A stretch of DNA of 64,000 bases from Cranoglanis bouderius. Its lineage: Eukaryota; Chordata; Actinopteri; Siluriformes; Cranoglanididae. The stretch lies in NCBI GenBank assembly GCA_023630585.1, contig CM042541.1, positions 14,056,001 through 14,120,000 of the forward strand, in the 5' to 3' direction. Of this stretch, positions 24,751-36,376 are shown in pieces (the first letter of the stretch is position 1; the number at the start of each line of letters is the position of its first letter). The position numbers were made by a program, and so were the translations under genes. The notes under the pieces were generated by a model. It was not told where the DNA came from. It was given only the letters and a program-made list of their open reading frames with translations, and did no database searches.

Positions 24751-24919
24751 TAAAATGTAATAGACCTCTGTAAGATATATGTACCAAATATGGCAGTTGG
24801 ATCTTTATTATGCCATGTTTTATTCATTTTCTTTTATGCAGATATTTTCATTCTCTGGTGCCTGCTTAAATGGCACTAGCATGTGAAAAATGATATCATT
24901 CACATAAAAATGTTTCTAT
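24574..24919 (+). repeat. 346-bp duplicated segment, copy 1
   Basis: It is nearly identical, at equal length, to 27484-27829. It spans the last 177 bp of the Tc1-like element and continues about 170 bp into its host flank, so the duplication cannot be explained by independent transposition of that element. Confidence 0.88.
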
Positions 24920-26655
24920 GAAATGAGGACAGTTTATATTTTAATTTATAGTTTTCATTTTAGTTGCCAACTCTTTTAGAGCTCAGCCACAATTGCAATG
25001 GGATGAAATAGGTTCATTAAGCAATAATTAAATAAATAAATGGATGAATGGAAAAATAAAGAAGCTACAGGTCGGTGTTTCAGTGGTATAGATACGGGTC
25101 TCATATCTAGCATGTACATTACTGCCCTGTGTGCTTTGTGTCTCTTTAAGTCTGTAAGAATCAATCAGTTCATGGAAAGAGGCTAGTCTGTCACCTCATT
25201 ACACCAGGGAGTTGCAATCCACATCTGAATGACATCACCGAGAGCTTGAGGGATGTGAATGTGCGTTTGGACTGGATAGACTCAGTCTCAAGTCTAAATG
25301 AAAAGATGTTCACATTATTTGAGAATGATTGCTTTAAAGCAATGTGGGCCTTCTCAATGCAATATCATTATAAAGCTCTTGCCTTATGAGGGAATTGGCC
25401 TCTCAGCGAAAAGAGGTTTTCCTGGTCTAAATGGAAAGTGGTTTCACTAAAATTCAAAGCTATTTTTGTTCTTAAGACATAACTATACTGATTAGTAAAT
25501 GATTAGTAGGTAATGACCAGTACATGAAACACTGACACTTTGTACAATGTGGGAACTAACGTTGGAAAATGCAAGGCTGAAGGCCTTGCAGTTAACAAAC
25601 CACTGACTGGTCAACATAAGATCCTAGATTTAGCATTTCCAGTGTCATTAGCAAAATCTCCATTACCCGTTTACCACAGTAACAGAAATGTATATTTTCT
25701 GCTGTAGTATGAGGCTGGGAATTAGCTAACAGTACATTGGTACAGCAGAAAGCTAGTTCATTAGCTAGCTAGTTTTGTGACAATAGCTAAATTGTTAACA
25801 TATTTTTACCTATGAACTAGCTATGAATACACAAATGCATTATTTAGATATTGTATTACTTGCATTATTGTCTTTTTAGCTATCTAGCTATTACACAGTA
25901 GCTTACTAACAAAACAATATATTAACTAGCAGCGACTAGCAAGGATTATTGTGTTTGTGTTCTTGGAACATACAGCAAGATGTTGTTTAATGCTACCTCT
26001 GCATGGATGATTCACATGTGATTTTCCCCCAAATGATTAATTTATTTTCACATGTGATTTTTGACCACTTCACTTATTTTCAGATCTGGTTTTCAGATTT
26101 TTTTTTTACACGATACATTTATTTTTACATGTGATTTTCTAACATAATTCACTCATTTTCACACGATATTACTTATATTATTTGCATGATGTCATATGTG
26201 TTTACTTGAATTTACTTGTGCAATTTCAGGGCATAACATGCTGAAATGCACCCACATCACGTTTTCTAACATGATTATTCTGTATATTATTCACATAAGC
26301 ACATAAGGACCTAAATGACCTTGTTTACTTGTTTTCATTTCTTTTTTGTAGGAACTTGTTCAGAGTAGGAGCCTTCTAACAGCCTCCAGGTCCCTTCTCT
26401 AATAAATTCTTTAGCTCACCCATGGCTGCGGTGGTGCAGCTGAGTATGGCCGAGTCACCCTGCAGTAACTGTGCTCGTGCCACTTCAGGCTTGTTTACAG
26501 ACAGGAACTAATCAAGAGGATACCGGGTGAAGCAAAACAGCAACACCACTGAAACCCTGCTTAAGTAATATTTTCACATTTTGGTCACATACTGTTGATG
26601 TGCTGTGTGACTATGGATTGAAGGAGGTTTAAGCTTAGCTTCTCATCATGTAACT
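24920..26655. other. Intergenic: AT-rich, no gene seen
   Basis: It contains clustered TAGCTAGC-type short repeats (about 25740-25960) and repeated CACATGTGATTTT motifs (about 26010-26160). No coding frame with recognisable features. Confidence 0.45.
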
Positions 26656-26745
26656 CTTACATTTGCATTTATATTTAAAGAATTTTGCAGGCACCCTTAT
26701 CCAGAGCAACTTACAGAAGTGCTTTCTAGTCTCCAACAAAAACTT
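26656..26745 (+). repeat. 5' part of a dispersed repeat interrupted by about 1.1 kb
   Basis: The sequence TTTGCATTTATATTTAAAGA to CTTATCCAGAGCAACTTACA is a motif common to a dispersed fish repeat. Its apparent continuation resumes at about 27830. The intervening DNA includes the 346-bp duplication at 27484-27829, which ends exactly where the repeat resumes. The repeat class is unassigned. Confidence 0.45.
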
Positions 26746-27483
26746 CCTTGTGGTGGTATAAAAAGGTCATGGTCTAAAGCTCTATATGGACTGGTGGATA
26801 GGTTAAGTAATTATAACTGGAGTATCTCTGGGATTTCAGTCCTGTTTTTTTTTACAGACTGTGTTTGGAAATATTACACTATATTTTACCTATGTAGTAG
26901 GTAAAAAATGACCAGTAGAAATAACCCCAAGTGATATGATATATAGCATATCCTATCTCAATTGACATGTTGCTAAGGATTTCATTATATCCTGTGGGAA
27001 AAAAGGTTCTGTGCTTTTTCTTCATTATAAATAAACACTAGGCAGCACTTGCTCTTTTCCACCAAAACGAAAAGGACACCAAGTCCAAGTTTAAAATACA
27101 AAACAATAAAATATGGACAATGTTTACAAGGACATTGTCAGAGAAGTGACACTTCCAGGGATTTTTGGTTATAATAGTATGCACTTATAATAAAGGTCAA
27201 AACAATCAGCATGTATGAAAAATGTGGCATAGGTAGTATGCATGGAATTTTTAGCATGAGAACCATGCACACATCATGAAGACAGGGCTACATCTGTCAT
27301 TTATACCAAGATTGCTTATCACATGTGAATCAATCATAATTACTATAGTCCTCCCACAACATTACTTAACAGACATATGTCCAGAAACCTAATTCTGTCC
27401 AAACAGGATTTAAGAAAACTATCAAGCTGCAACCCTGTTAGCTTGTTAGAGAGGAGTGTAGCAAGAAAAACATTTTTCAAAAA

Positions 27484-27829
27484 CATTTCAAAATAAATGT
27501 TTATCTTCAAAAAACTATGCAGTTGATTAGGTAAAACATCAAATACCTTGTTTTATACTTTTTTTTTTAAAATACAAGTCAAAGTACATTTACAAATCAC
27601 TCCTCTTTGTTTTTATTAGCATTTTTCATGTTGTCCCAACTTTTTCGGAACTGGGGTTGTAAAATGTAATAGACCCCTGTAAGATTATATGTACCAAATA
27701 TGGCAGTTGGATCGTTATTATGCCATGTTTTATTTATTTTCTTTTATGCAGATATTTTCATTCTCTGGTGCCTGCTTAAATGGCCCTAGCATGTGAAAAA
27801 TGATATCATCCACATAAAAATGTTTCTAT
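27484..27829 (+). repeat. 346-bp duplicated segment, copy 2
   Basis: It matches 24574-24919 at the same length with few differences. Here it holds only the right end of the Tc1-like element (TTTTTCGGAACTGGGGTTG) plus the original host flank. Confidence 0.88.
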
Positions 27830-28345
27830 TCCTAGTACATACAAGTCAAGGGATTTTTTTTTCTAATTATTAAATTTGTGCTAATTTAAGAGGTAGGTCT
27901 TTAGTCTTCATTTGAAGAAAGTCAGAGACTCAGGCCAGGGGAGGTCATTCCACCACCTAGGTTCAGGACAGTGTCCTGATGCATGTCTTCCTTGTGCCAT
28001 GAGGGATAGTGGATCGAGGCTCAAAGGAAGTATGGTGCAGCGCAGGGTTTAATAAGTGTCTTCAGGCATGTAAATCTACAGGAAGTCAGCAGAGTGAACA
28101 CAGCAATGGAATGATGTTGGAGAACATGGGGAGGTTGAAAACAAGTCTTGCCAGTGGATCCATTCTGGATCAATTGCAGGGGTCAGATAGTGAGCAGGTC
28201 TTGAGATGACAAGGGTCTGAACAAGCATCTGAGTGGCCTCCGAGGATAAAAATGGCCTGATACTGCTGATGTTGTAAGGGAGAAACCTGCATGACTGAAT
28301 CAGGCAATGAGGATAGTTGGTTGTCCAGCACCACCCCTAGGTGCA
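27830..28345 (+). repeat. 3' part of a dispersed retro-like repeat
   Basis: GGTCATTCCACCACC (about 27945), GGATCAATTGCAGGGGTC (about 28167) and GGTTGTCCAGCACCACCCC (about 28319) belong to a repeat I recognise as common in fish genomes. No intact open frame remains. Classification is uncertain. Confidence 0.5.
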
Positions 28346-30458
28346 CTGCCAGATGGTGTGATCTGAGAGTGTTTGTTTGAATCGTTGGAATATTACTTGC
28401 TTTGCAAGTTTCAGTTAATAAGTTTTTACACATATAACCTTGAAAGAGCCAAAAGTTTGAAACACACAGGCAGATTTGTGACACATCCTTTTCAAAGCTC
28501 AGGTCTTTCATCTTTTGCCCTGTCCCTCAGTGTCAGTTTGTAGTTACTGACTGACAGTTGATTCATTTGAAACTCACCTCTCCTCTATCATTAGCCAATC
28601 AATGCTGTTAATTGCCTAGCATCTCTAGGCAGCAGGAATGATTTATTGAACCTGTGCATATGATATTGATTGCAATGACACTCAACTCACTGATTATAGC
28701 TGCATCCCAAAGCTGTAGCCTAGATATGAAGCTCTACAATGGCCTCAGTATTCAATTATGCAAAATGAGACATTTCAACAGGGCAATTAGCATGGCTCGT
28801 TCCCTGTATTTATAAGCATCTTAATGTTGTAATAGAATATTTCCATACCGTATATTTTATACTAGATAAAATTACAACATTGCCCAGTTAACCAGCTATT
28901 CATTATGTAATGTCATATATAATCCTTACAATGTTAATCAAATATTTTCTGGATGTTTTTTTTTTTTTTTTCACTTGTTCCTTTCATAATAACATTGTAA
29001 TTTATTTAGACTTATTCTAAATTTGGTTATTTCAAGAAGAAAAAAAGCTAAATCAATTGACAATAGAACAAACAAGACAAATTAAAATGTTAACCAATTT
29101 TTTTCTGGATGGATTTCCCCCAGTTATTCCTTATATAATAACACTGTAATACAAGTAAGATTCATTTTAATTAGCCTTATCCCATTGGCAGACAATTGTG
29201 CTCCTTTTTCAGAAATAAATGCTTGAAATATCCAAATTTAGAACAAGATCATTTCAAGCTGTAAATGAGGAAAATGTCTGTAAATAGGGTTTACAGTCTT
29301 ATTGTAATTTCACTGTGAGAAATATTAGATAAATTTGCCTATATTTTAATTGCTAAGATTTTCTTTATACTCAGCTGCATTGCAGTGACTCAGTTTTTAA
29401 ATAAAATCTTTGATCTAATTGAATCTTGTGGTAGTGTGTACAGAAAAACGGCATCCCTCTGTGAAACATATGGACCACCCATGTGTGAGATGCTGAACTT
29501 TTTTGGATGCAACACCTCAGCTGTGCTTTCACCTGCGTTGTGTTCTTCATGGGCCCCGCTTAGCAATAATGTTGTCTGAAGAGGGAATGAAAGAAAATAT
29601 CACATATTTACCTATTTTAAAAAATAGTCTATAAAGTGAAAGAGAATTAAACTGAAAGCCATGCCAGGTAATGAAGTGGCATTTGTAGTGCTGTGCATGT
29701 TCAGGGAAAGTCGAACTGCTTTTCTTTCAGTCCAAAAACTTATTACAACTCTATCTTCCCTGAGGTCACCTTGTAAGAACGTCTGCCAGTGCGTTATTAT
29801 AAAATCCCAGATGCTCATCATCTCCAGGAATATATTTTGATGAGAAATTTAAAACTGTGAGCCAAAATAAATTCTGTCTTACCTGACAGGTGGGCTTTAG
29901 ATGCAGAATCAGTTGTAATACCTAATAGACATTATTGCTATAATGAAAAGACTGATTATGGTGCAATCTCAAAAGTGGAGCTACCTCTCCTTAGTGCCAA
30001 TTAAACCCCCAGTAAAAACCATCAATCACTAAAGTTATTTAAACACTGAGACAAGAGTTTAGTTTAGTCACTTAAGTTATATTGTACAAAGACGATTAGG
30101 ATGGTTGCAAATTAGGCGCATAATAAGCAGCCAATCAAGTGTTGGGTGATTCTAAATAAGGAGAATTTTCCCAGACTTTCTTTCCATCTAAAATAGAGCC
30201 CAAGTTAAATCTTGCCTGCTGTGAATGTTGTCAAATGTTCTGTGCATTACAGTATTAAATGAAAAACATTCAAAAGCATAGTCACTGTGCAACTAAACTG
30301 GCCCTATTTTAAAATGAGTGAGACACAGATATTAAAAGAAGTAGACAACAGAAACCTAATTAAGGAGATGATTGCTAATATTACACTTTAATTCAATCTT
30401 GGAATGAATAAAGACTAAAGTGGAGTCAATAAGGTTACTACACAGATATACAGATATA
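28346..30458. other. Intergenic; some high-complexity islands
   Basis: No gene is supported. 28560-28770 (with a TTAATTGCC homeobox-like core) and 29880-30060 look more complex than the surrounding AT-rich DNA and could be conserved regulatory elements; no alignment was available. A poly-T run lies near 28957. Confidence 0.4.
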
Positions 30459-30641
30459 TACAGCGGTGCTTGAAAGTTTGTGAACCCTTTAGAATTTTCT
30501 ATATTTCTGCATAAATATGACCTAAAACATCATCAGATTTTCACACAAGTCCTAAAAGTAGACAAAGAGAACCCAATTAAACAAATGAGACAAAAATATT
30601 ACACTTGGTCATTTATTTATTGAGGAAAATTATCCAATATA

Positions 30642-31183
30642 CAGTACTGTGCAAAAGTTTTAGGCACATGCAAAGAAATGCTGTAGAGCAAAGATGCCTT
30701 CAAAATAATGAAATTAAATGTTTCTACATTAAAATAAATACCATAAAGAGCAGTAAACAGTAGTAAATGAAACAAAGTCAATATTTGGTGTGTCAAAAAA
30801 GAAAGAAATAAATAAAAATAGTAATCTCCGGTACAATTTGTGCAGTTTTATAAGGAAATCAGCTGGTAAGTTTTATTGAGCATCTTGCAGAAAGGAGACT
30901 TTGACTTTCGCACTTGCTTCTTATTTTTGCAGCAAAACCCAGCAGCCTTCATTGTGTATTTTGTCTGAAAAGTGTCTCTTAGATAATATGCTTTCTTTAA
31001 TGACATACAAACATTTTTCTGTAACATTTAATTTTGTGCTAGAAAACTAATGTTTTGGAATCTAAAATGTTTTTTTGTACTGACTTGATAATGTAGTCAT
31101 AAAATTATAAAATAAAATAAAAATATATAACAAAGTTTGCACTAAAATAAATAGGTTGCCTAAAACTTTTGCACAGTACTGTG
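30642..31183. mobile_element. Non-autonomous Tc1-like miniature element (CAGTACTGTGCAAAAG termini), nested
   Basis: The termini read CAGTACTGTGCAAAAGTTTT and its inverse CTTTTGCACAGTACTG. The 7059 element shows the uninterrupted host sequence across the insertion site. No transposase is encoded. A relative in opposite orientation lies at 54492-55114. Confidence 0.85.
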
Positions 31184-31366
31184 TATATCTGTGAGTGGCA
31201 AAGTATGTGAACCTCTAGGATTAGCAGGTAATTTGAAGGCTAAATTAGAGTCAGGTGTTTTCAATCAATGGAATGACAGTCAGGTGTGAGTGAGCGCCCT
31301 GTTTTATTTAAAGAACAGGGATCTATCAAAGTCTGATCTTCACAACACATGTTTGTGGAAGTGTAT

Positions 31367-31580
31367 CATGTCACGAACTAAGGAGATTTCTGAGGACCTC
31401 AGAAAAGGAGTTGTTGATGCTCATCAGGCTGAAAAGGTTACAAAACCATCTCTAAAGAGTTTGGACTCCACCAATCCACAGTCAGACAGATTGTGTACAA
31501 ATGGAGGAGATTCAAGACCATTATTACCCTCCCCAGGAGTGGTCGAACAACAAAGATCACTCCAAGAGTGATTTCTTGTT
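31367..31580 (+). pseudogene. N-terminal stub of a Tc1-like transposase
   Basis: From ATG 31367 the product starts MSRTKEISEDLRKGVVDAHQ, then falls out of frame within the second helix-turn-helix. Out of frame one can still read a KSLDSTNPQS segment and a PRSGR-like basic stretch. The catalytic domain is gone. Confidence 0.75.
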
Positions 31581-31904
31581 CTCGTTGTGTACTTTTAGGA
31601 CTTGTGTGAAAATCTCATCATGTTTTAGGTCATATTTATGCAGAAATATAGAAAATTCTGAAGAGTTCACAAACTTTCAAACACCAGTGTATATTAGCCT
31701 ATGTCATCTTAAGCTAATTCTCAAAGCAAATAGATGATTTTGCCCATTCCTGCCAAATAATTAACTGGAGGCCACCTATTAAGTAAGAGGTTATTAGGTC
31801 ACAGACTCAAGTTACACAATTTGTGATGACTTTGGTATCTTGTGGCCACAACATAATAATCTGTTACCATGAGATATTTAGTTTAGTTGCAATATTCAAA
31901 TATC

Positions 31905-32765
31905 ATGGTTCAAGTTCAAGTTCATGTTCAGTTTATTTTTATAGCGCTTTTAACAATGGACATTGTCCCAAAGCAGCTTTACAGCAATATATAAATTCAG
32001 GACATAGATTTTAAATTTATGAATTTATCCCCAATGAGCAAGACAGAGGCGACGGTGGCAAGGAAAAACTCCCTGAGACGATATGAGAAAGAAACCTTGA
32101 GAGGAACCAGACTCAAAAGGGAACCCATCTTCATCTGGGTAACACCGGCTAGAGCAATTATAAATAAATAAATCCATTCTATAAATGCACCAATACTACA
32201 TGGTCAAATAGCAGTTGTGAAACCATGAATATTCATTACAGTTTTTATATGAAGTCTGTTTTGTTGAACTTCACCACTGTTCACTGATGGAGACTTGAGT
32301 GCCAAACTGTTTGTGGCAATTGCAGTCCTAGCCATCATAGCATAACTGTTCATATGAATTGAGGTCCAAAGCCATCTTTATGGTTTTTAAGTGGTACCAC
32401 CTCAGAAATCTCAATGATCTTTAGGCTGCACCGTGTGGGGCCATCCTCAGCAGCAGCATGTGACTTCCAATTGATGAGAACTCCAACCAGAAGTAGGGCA
32501 TCAGGACGGATCAGGCAGGTCCAGAGAGCAGAAGGGGTCAGGATCACTGGCATCTCAGGAGTATCATGTGTAGCTCGACAGAAGGGGAGAGGGAGAGAGA
32601 GAGAGTCCCATAATGGTTAAGGACAGTATACTTTGCTGAGTGAAAGCAGGTACTCCAGCAAGATTAGCTATGACAGCATAACTAAAAGGGAGAGCCAGAA
32701 GGTAACACAGACATGAGGGCTCCCTGGGAGCCTCAATATATATTAATTTGTGGGAACACTTTGTT

Positions 32766-32770
<5 letters not shown>
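31905..32770 (+). repeat. Dispersed fish repeat (TTATAGCGCTTTTAACAATGG type)
   Basis: Characteristic blocks in order: AAGTTCATGTTCAGTTTATT, ATAGCGCTTTTAACAATGGA, CAAAGCAGCTTTACAG, GGCAAGGAAAAACTCCCTGA, GAAACCTTGAGAGGAACCAG and, further on, GGGAGAGCCAGAAGGTAACA. I recognise these as a multi-copy fish repeat from memory. The right end is approximate and is followed by a (CA)n tract (about 32768-32798). Confidence 0.6.
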
Positions 32771-32802
<32 letters not shown>

Positions 32803-33039
32803 AAACAACCATGTTAACTCAGGCAATGACCATAAAATGTCACTTTGAACTTTGTGAATGAGGATTATCAGATATTTTACAAAAAAAAAAGTTTATTTAA
32901 CAATTAAATCCCGGCAGAAAATCACTGTTACCAGTGTGTTAACAAGCATCCAACAAGTCTGCACATCGTAAGCACAGATGTAAAAATTACAGGTAAATTC
33001 TAATGTTTTAGTTAATGAACAGGAAGTCACAAACTACTG

Positions 33040-33432
33040 CAATTAACAAAACAAAAAAACAAAACAAAAAACAACAACAAAGCTTATCATGTTACCAAAA
33101 AACTACAAAGTATAAACTCCTCTGTCCTGAAGACTATCCTAAAGTTACAGCTTTACCTCTGAATGCTGAATGCACTGACACTGGAGACTCCTCCCATAAA
33201 TTTTCTCTGCACATAAACCTTCATCATATCAGCAATTACACACGTTTTTTTATTTGGTTTATGTGGTGCATAAATCCATGAATGAGCTGTTCCTATAAAA
33301 AAAAATGCTAACATATTAGAACAAGGGCACTAATATAAACTTGTGATTTGCAGCTGCACTATTGTCATAGAGGGTAATCAACACTTTCTGACCAATCGAA
33401 ATGCAGAATTTAACAGTGCTGTAGTATAAGGG
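33040..33432. repeat. Family R fragment
   Basis: It shares ordered blocks with 45350-45700: AGCTTATCATGTTA, TATAAACTCCTCTGTCCTGA, GAATGAGCTGTTCCTAT, TATAAACTTGTGATTTGCAG, and an end GTGCTGTAGTATAAGG. No coding content. Confidence 0.55.
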
Positions 33433-34040
33433 GTTATTAAGCCAACTTAAGTTTGAAATCTGACCCAAAATAATACAACTGAGATGCCACTGCAAGAATC
33501 TTTATAGGTCCATTTAGAATACAGGACACCTGCAGTTGATCACTTGGCTGATAAACTTGTGTAGAGTTTTTTGCTGGGTTGTTCCTTTAAAAGCTAAAAC
33601 AAACTGAGTGACTTGTTTAGGAGGGTTCACTAGAGGAGGTGGTTTCCACTTACTTCCCACATAAACTCCAGCACTTTATTAGCTGAGGTGCAGCATGTCC
33701 TTGTGCAGTAAAGACTTCAGAGTGCACACTACAGCTATTCAAGGGCAAGTGCAGATCGTTTTTCTTAGGTTGACCCTGAGACATGAGTTTTGAATATGGA
33801 AATTGCCTGCTTTTAAAGCAGTTCATTAAATGACCCTGCACACTGCATTATATGCCTATTAGGTATTTAATATTTGACTAATGAATGGCTCTTATTAAAT
33901 GCCTCTAATGGCTTCTCCAGGCATGGAATAAATGTGATACGGCAGCCGTGAATTTATTGCCACTTCTCTCAAATAATGTTTTACCTATAAATCATATTTG
34001 TCTATCTGACTGCCTGTCCATCTATGTATGTACATACATA
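33433..34040. other. Intergenic with a candidate conserved island
   Basis: No gene seen. 33830-33980 is complex, with many TAAT-type cores, and may be a conserved non-coding element; that is inference only. Confidence 0.35.
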
Positions 34041-34122
34041 TACAGTCCCCGCTGAAAGTATTAGAACGACAAGGTCTACAAAAATTCTTTTGTTTTTGCT
34101 ATACACTGAAGACATTTGGGTT

Positions 34123-34454
34123 CAGGGGCGGACTGGCAGCAAAAAGCAGCCTGGGAATTTGCTGTCAACCGGCCCCAATTTGATATACCAAATTCAAACT
34201 GACACAACATGTTTCTCGATCAAAGAATCATTAATAAAAATAAATAAATAAATAAATAAAAAACCCAATCTGTTCATTTGTATTGTTTGTGTTAAGCTAA
34301 TATGTAAAACGATAAAACTGTGTCAATGCAGCTAAAATGACCTATTGAATATCTGTATATAGGCTATATAATGCTGGGGTTAGGAAAAAAAGGCCGGCCC
34401 TCACAAGACCAATTCACAAAATTCCCGAACTTCCCAATGGCCAGTCCACACCTG
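34123..34454. mobile_element. hAT-like miniature element (332 bp) with perfect 8-bp target duplication
   Basis: The ends are imperfect inverted repeats: CAGGGGCGGACTGGC on the left and, reverse-complemented, CAGGTGTGGACTGGC on the right. Both sides carry the same 8 bp, TTTGGGTT (34115-34122 and 34455-34462). An 8-bp duplication and CAGGG-like ends are characteristic of the hAT superfamily. The related sequence near 59628 shows the unoccupied site with a single TTTGGGTT. No open frame, so non-autonomous. Confidence 0.88.
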
Positions 34455-34485
34455 TTTGGGTTTGAGATCAAAAGATGAATATAAG

Positions 34486-35301
34486 AAATGGATTCAGCAT
34501 CTGGTAACATGGTGTGCCAATATCAACCTTGACCTTAACACCCAGAAAACCAAAGAACTGAGTGTGGACTACCAGAAGTCCTTGAGGAGCCACAAACACA
34601 CCCCTATCTTTATTCACCGAGGTAGAACGGGTCTCTAGCTTCAAGTTTCTGTGTGTCCATATCTCCGCTGACCTTTCCTGGAACCTCAACATTTCTCTCC
34701 TCAAAAAGGCACAACAGCACCTGTACTTTCTGAGGGGACTGTTGAATGCTCACCTTGCTCCTCAGATCATGGTGAACTTCTGTCACTGTACCAGTGAAAG
34801 CATCCTTAAAAACTGCATCACAGTATGGTACAACAACTGCACAGTGTGTGACCAGAAGGCAATACAACTGGTAGTAAAAACTGCCCAACACATCATTGAA
34901 ACATAACTGGCCAACATTACAGACATTTATCAAGTGTTGCTTGTGGAGAGTGAGAGGTATTTTCAAGGACACCTCCCATCCCCACCATGGGCTATTGTAC
35001 ATCTCCCATCAGGAAAACGCTACAGAAGTCTGTGTTGTTGCACAAAAAGACTCATGCATAATTATTTTTTATTTCATTTAACTTAATTGCCATTTGCATT
35101 ACTGGTATGCGTCATACTGTTTACCTTTACCTATACACTGTTATCTTAACTTATTGCAGCATAAGCTTATTTATTTCATTTAACATATTTGCTATTTGCA
35201 CTACTGGTTGGATGCTAAATACATTTCATTGTCTCTGTGCTCTGACATATACTCTGACAATGACAATGAAGTTGGACCTAACCTAACCTTTTTTTTTTTT
35301 T
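34486..35301 (+). mobile_element. 5'-truncated LINE (non-LTR retrotransposon) 3' end
   Basis: The plus strand, with frameshifts, encodes the C-terminal part of a reverse transcriptase protein: WCANINLDLNTQKTKELSVD near 34516, FLGV-like FLCVHISADLSW near 34648, KKAQQHLYFLRGL near 34706, and LPSGKRYRSL near 35007. It is followed by an A/T-rich 3' region with GACAATGACAATGAAGTTGG near 35257 and a terminal T/A tract. It resembles the L2/CR1-type LINEs of fish; the clade is not proven. It is 5'-truncated, as expected from incomplete reverse transcription, and inactive. Confidence 0.75.
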
Positions 35302-36022
35302 TTATTGGAATTTTGCAAATTCCAATCTGGTCTTCCGATTCTTCTGCTGATGAGTGGTTTGCATCTTGTCGAATGGCCTCTATGTTTCTGTTCTTGAAGT
35401 CTTTTTTGAATTTTGGATTGTGATACCTGCACCCCTACCCTGTGGAGGTTGTTGGTGATGTCATTGATTGGTGTGTTTGGGTTTATTCACAGCTGTCACA
35501 ATGTTATCATCTGCTGCTGTTTTCCTTGGCTGACCTGTACCATGTCTGATTGTTAGTACCGTGTTTCTTTCTTTTTCAGGACATTCCGACTTGTATTGAT
35601 TATGCCCAATCCTTGTGCAGTGGCTCTGATTGATTTCCCTCTTTTCTCAGCTTCAGAATGGCTTACTTTTCTCCCATAGACAGCTCTCTGGTCTTCATGT
35701 TGGTTTATTCTTTTTTAACAACAAATGCAGTCTTCACAGGAGAAACCCAGGGCTTGAAACAAGAGTAGACATTCAGAACTATTTATTGTTTAAACAATCA
35801 ATCTAACAAGACACACCTGGACAACAAGAAACACCTGTTAGTCACATGTTCCAATATTTTTAGGTGGGTTCAAACAAAAGGTGCCATGTTCTAAGTGGTT
35901 TAACACTAGCTGTTTAACACTAACTGTCTAGATGTAAATATCAGGAATTGAAAGCTGAAATTCTGATTTATCACTCATCAATAACAAAAGCCTTGCTGTT
36001 CCAATACATTTGGAGGGAACTG

Positions 36023-36142
36023 TATGCACTGTATGTATGTATGTATGTATGTATGTATGTACAGTATGTATGTATGCATGTATCCATTTACAGTATCTAT
36101 CTATCTATCTATCTATCTAGCTAGCTAGCTAGCTAGCTAGCT
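36023..36142. repeat. Compound (GTAT)n, (TCTA)n, (CTAG)n microsatellite
   Basis: GTAT units (about 36031-36060), a short spacer, TCTA units (about 36097-36118) and CTAG units (to about 36142), adjoining the right end of the Tc1 shell. Confidence 0.9.
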
Positions 36143-36340
36143 ATGAATTTATTTCTGTATTAAAACGAGTAGTTTATGTTTACAGCTTAGGAGAAGCAGT
36201 GAGAGCTCGGTTCATTGGGGAAGTTTAAGAAAAGCCTCCTGTGTGAAGCTCTTCATGAGGCAGAAGCACGAGAGTTTGCAAAACTTCATAAAGAACACTG
36301 TTACGAATTTAAAGCATAAAATATAAAACATCTATCCCAC

Positions 36341-36376
<36 letters not shown>

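Larger units (their letters stand above)
30461..31689 (+). mobile_element. Tc1-like deletion derivative carrying a nested miniature element
   Basis: The termini match the family at 7059 (CAGCGGTGCTTGAAAGTTTG on the left, inverted on the right), each next to TA. It keeps only the start of the transposase (about 31367-31580: MSRTKEISEDLRKG, with frameshifts), then jumps to the right terminal region. A second element (30642-31183) sits inside its left part. Confidence 0.87.
34043..36022 (-). mobile_element. Tc1-like element shell carrying a hAT-like insertion and a LINE fragment
   Basis: The left terminus is CAGTCCCCGCTGAAAGTATT. The inverted right terminus reads CAGTTCCCTCCAAATGTATT. TA is present on both sides. 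Minus-strand remnants of a Tc1 transposase N-terminus lie at about 35700-35340 (MKTRELSMGEK, then PRKTAADDNIV). The left arm is interrupted first by a 332-bp hAT-like element and then by a 5'-truncated LINE. A related Tc1 remnant lies at 59552-60330. Confidence 0.83.
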
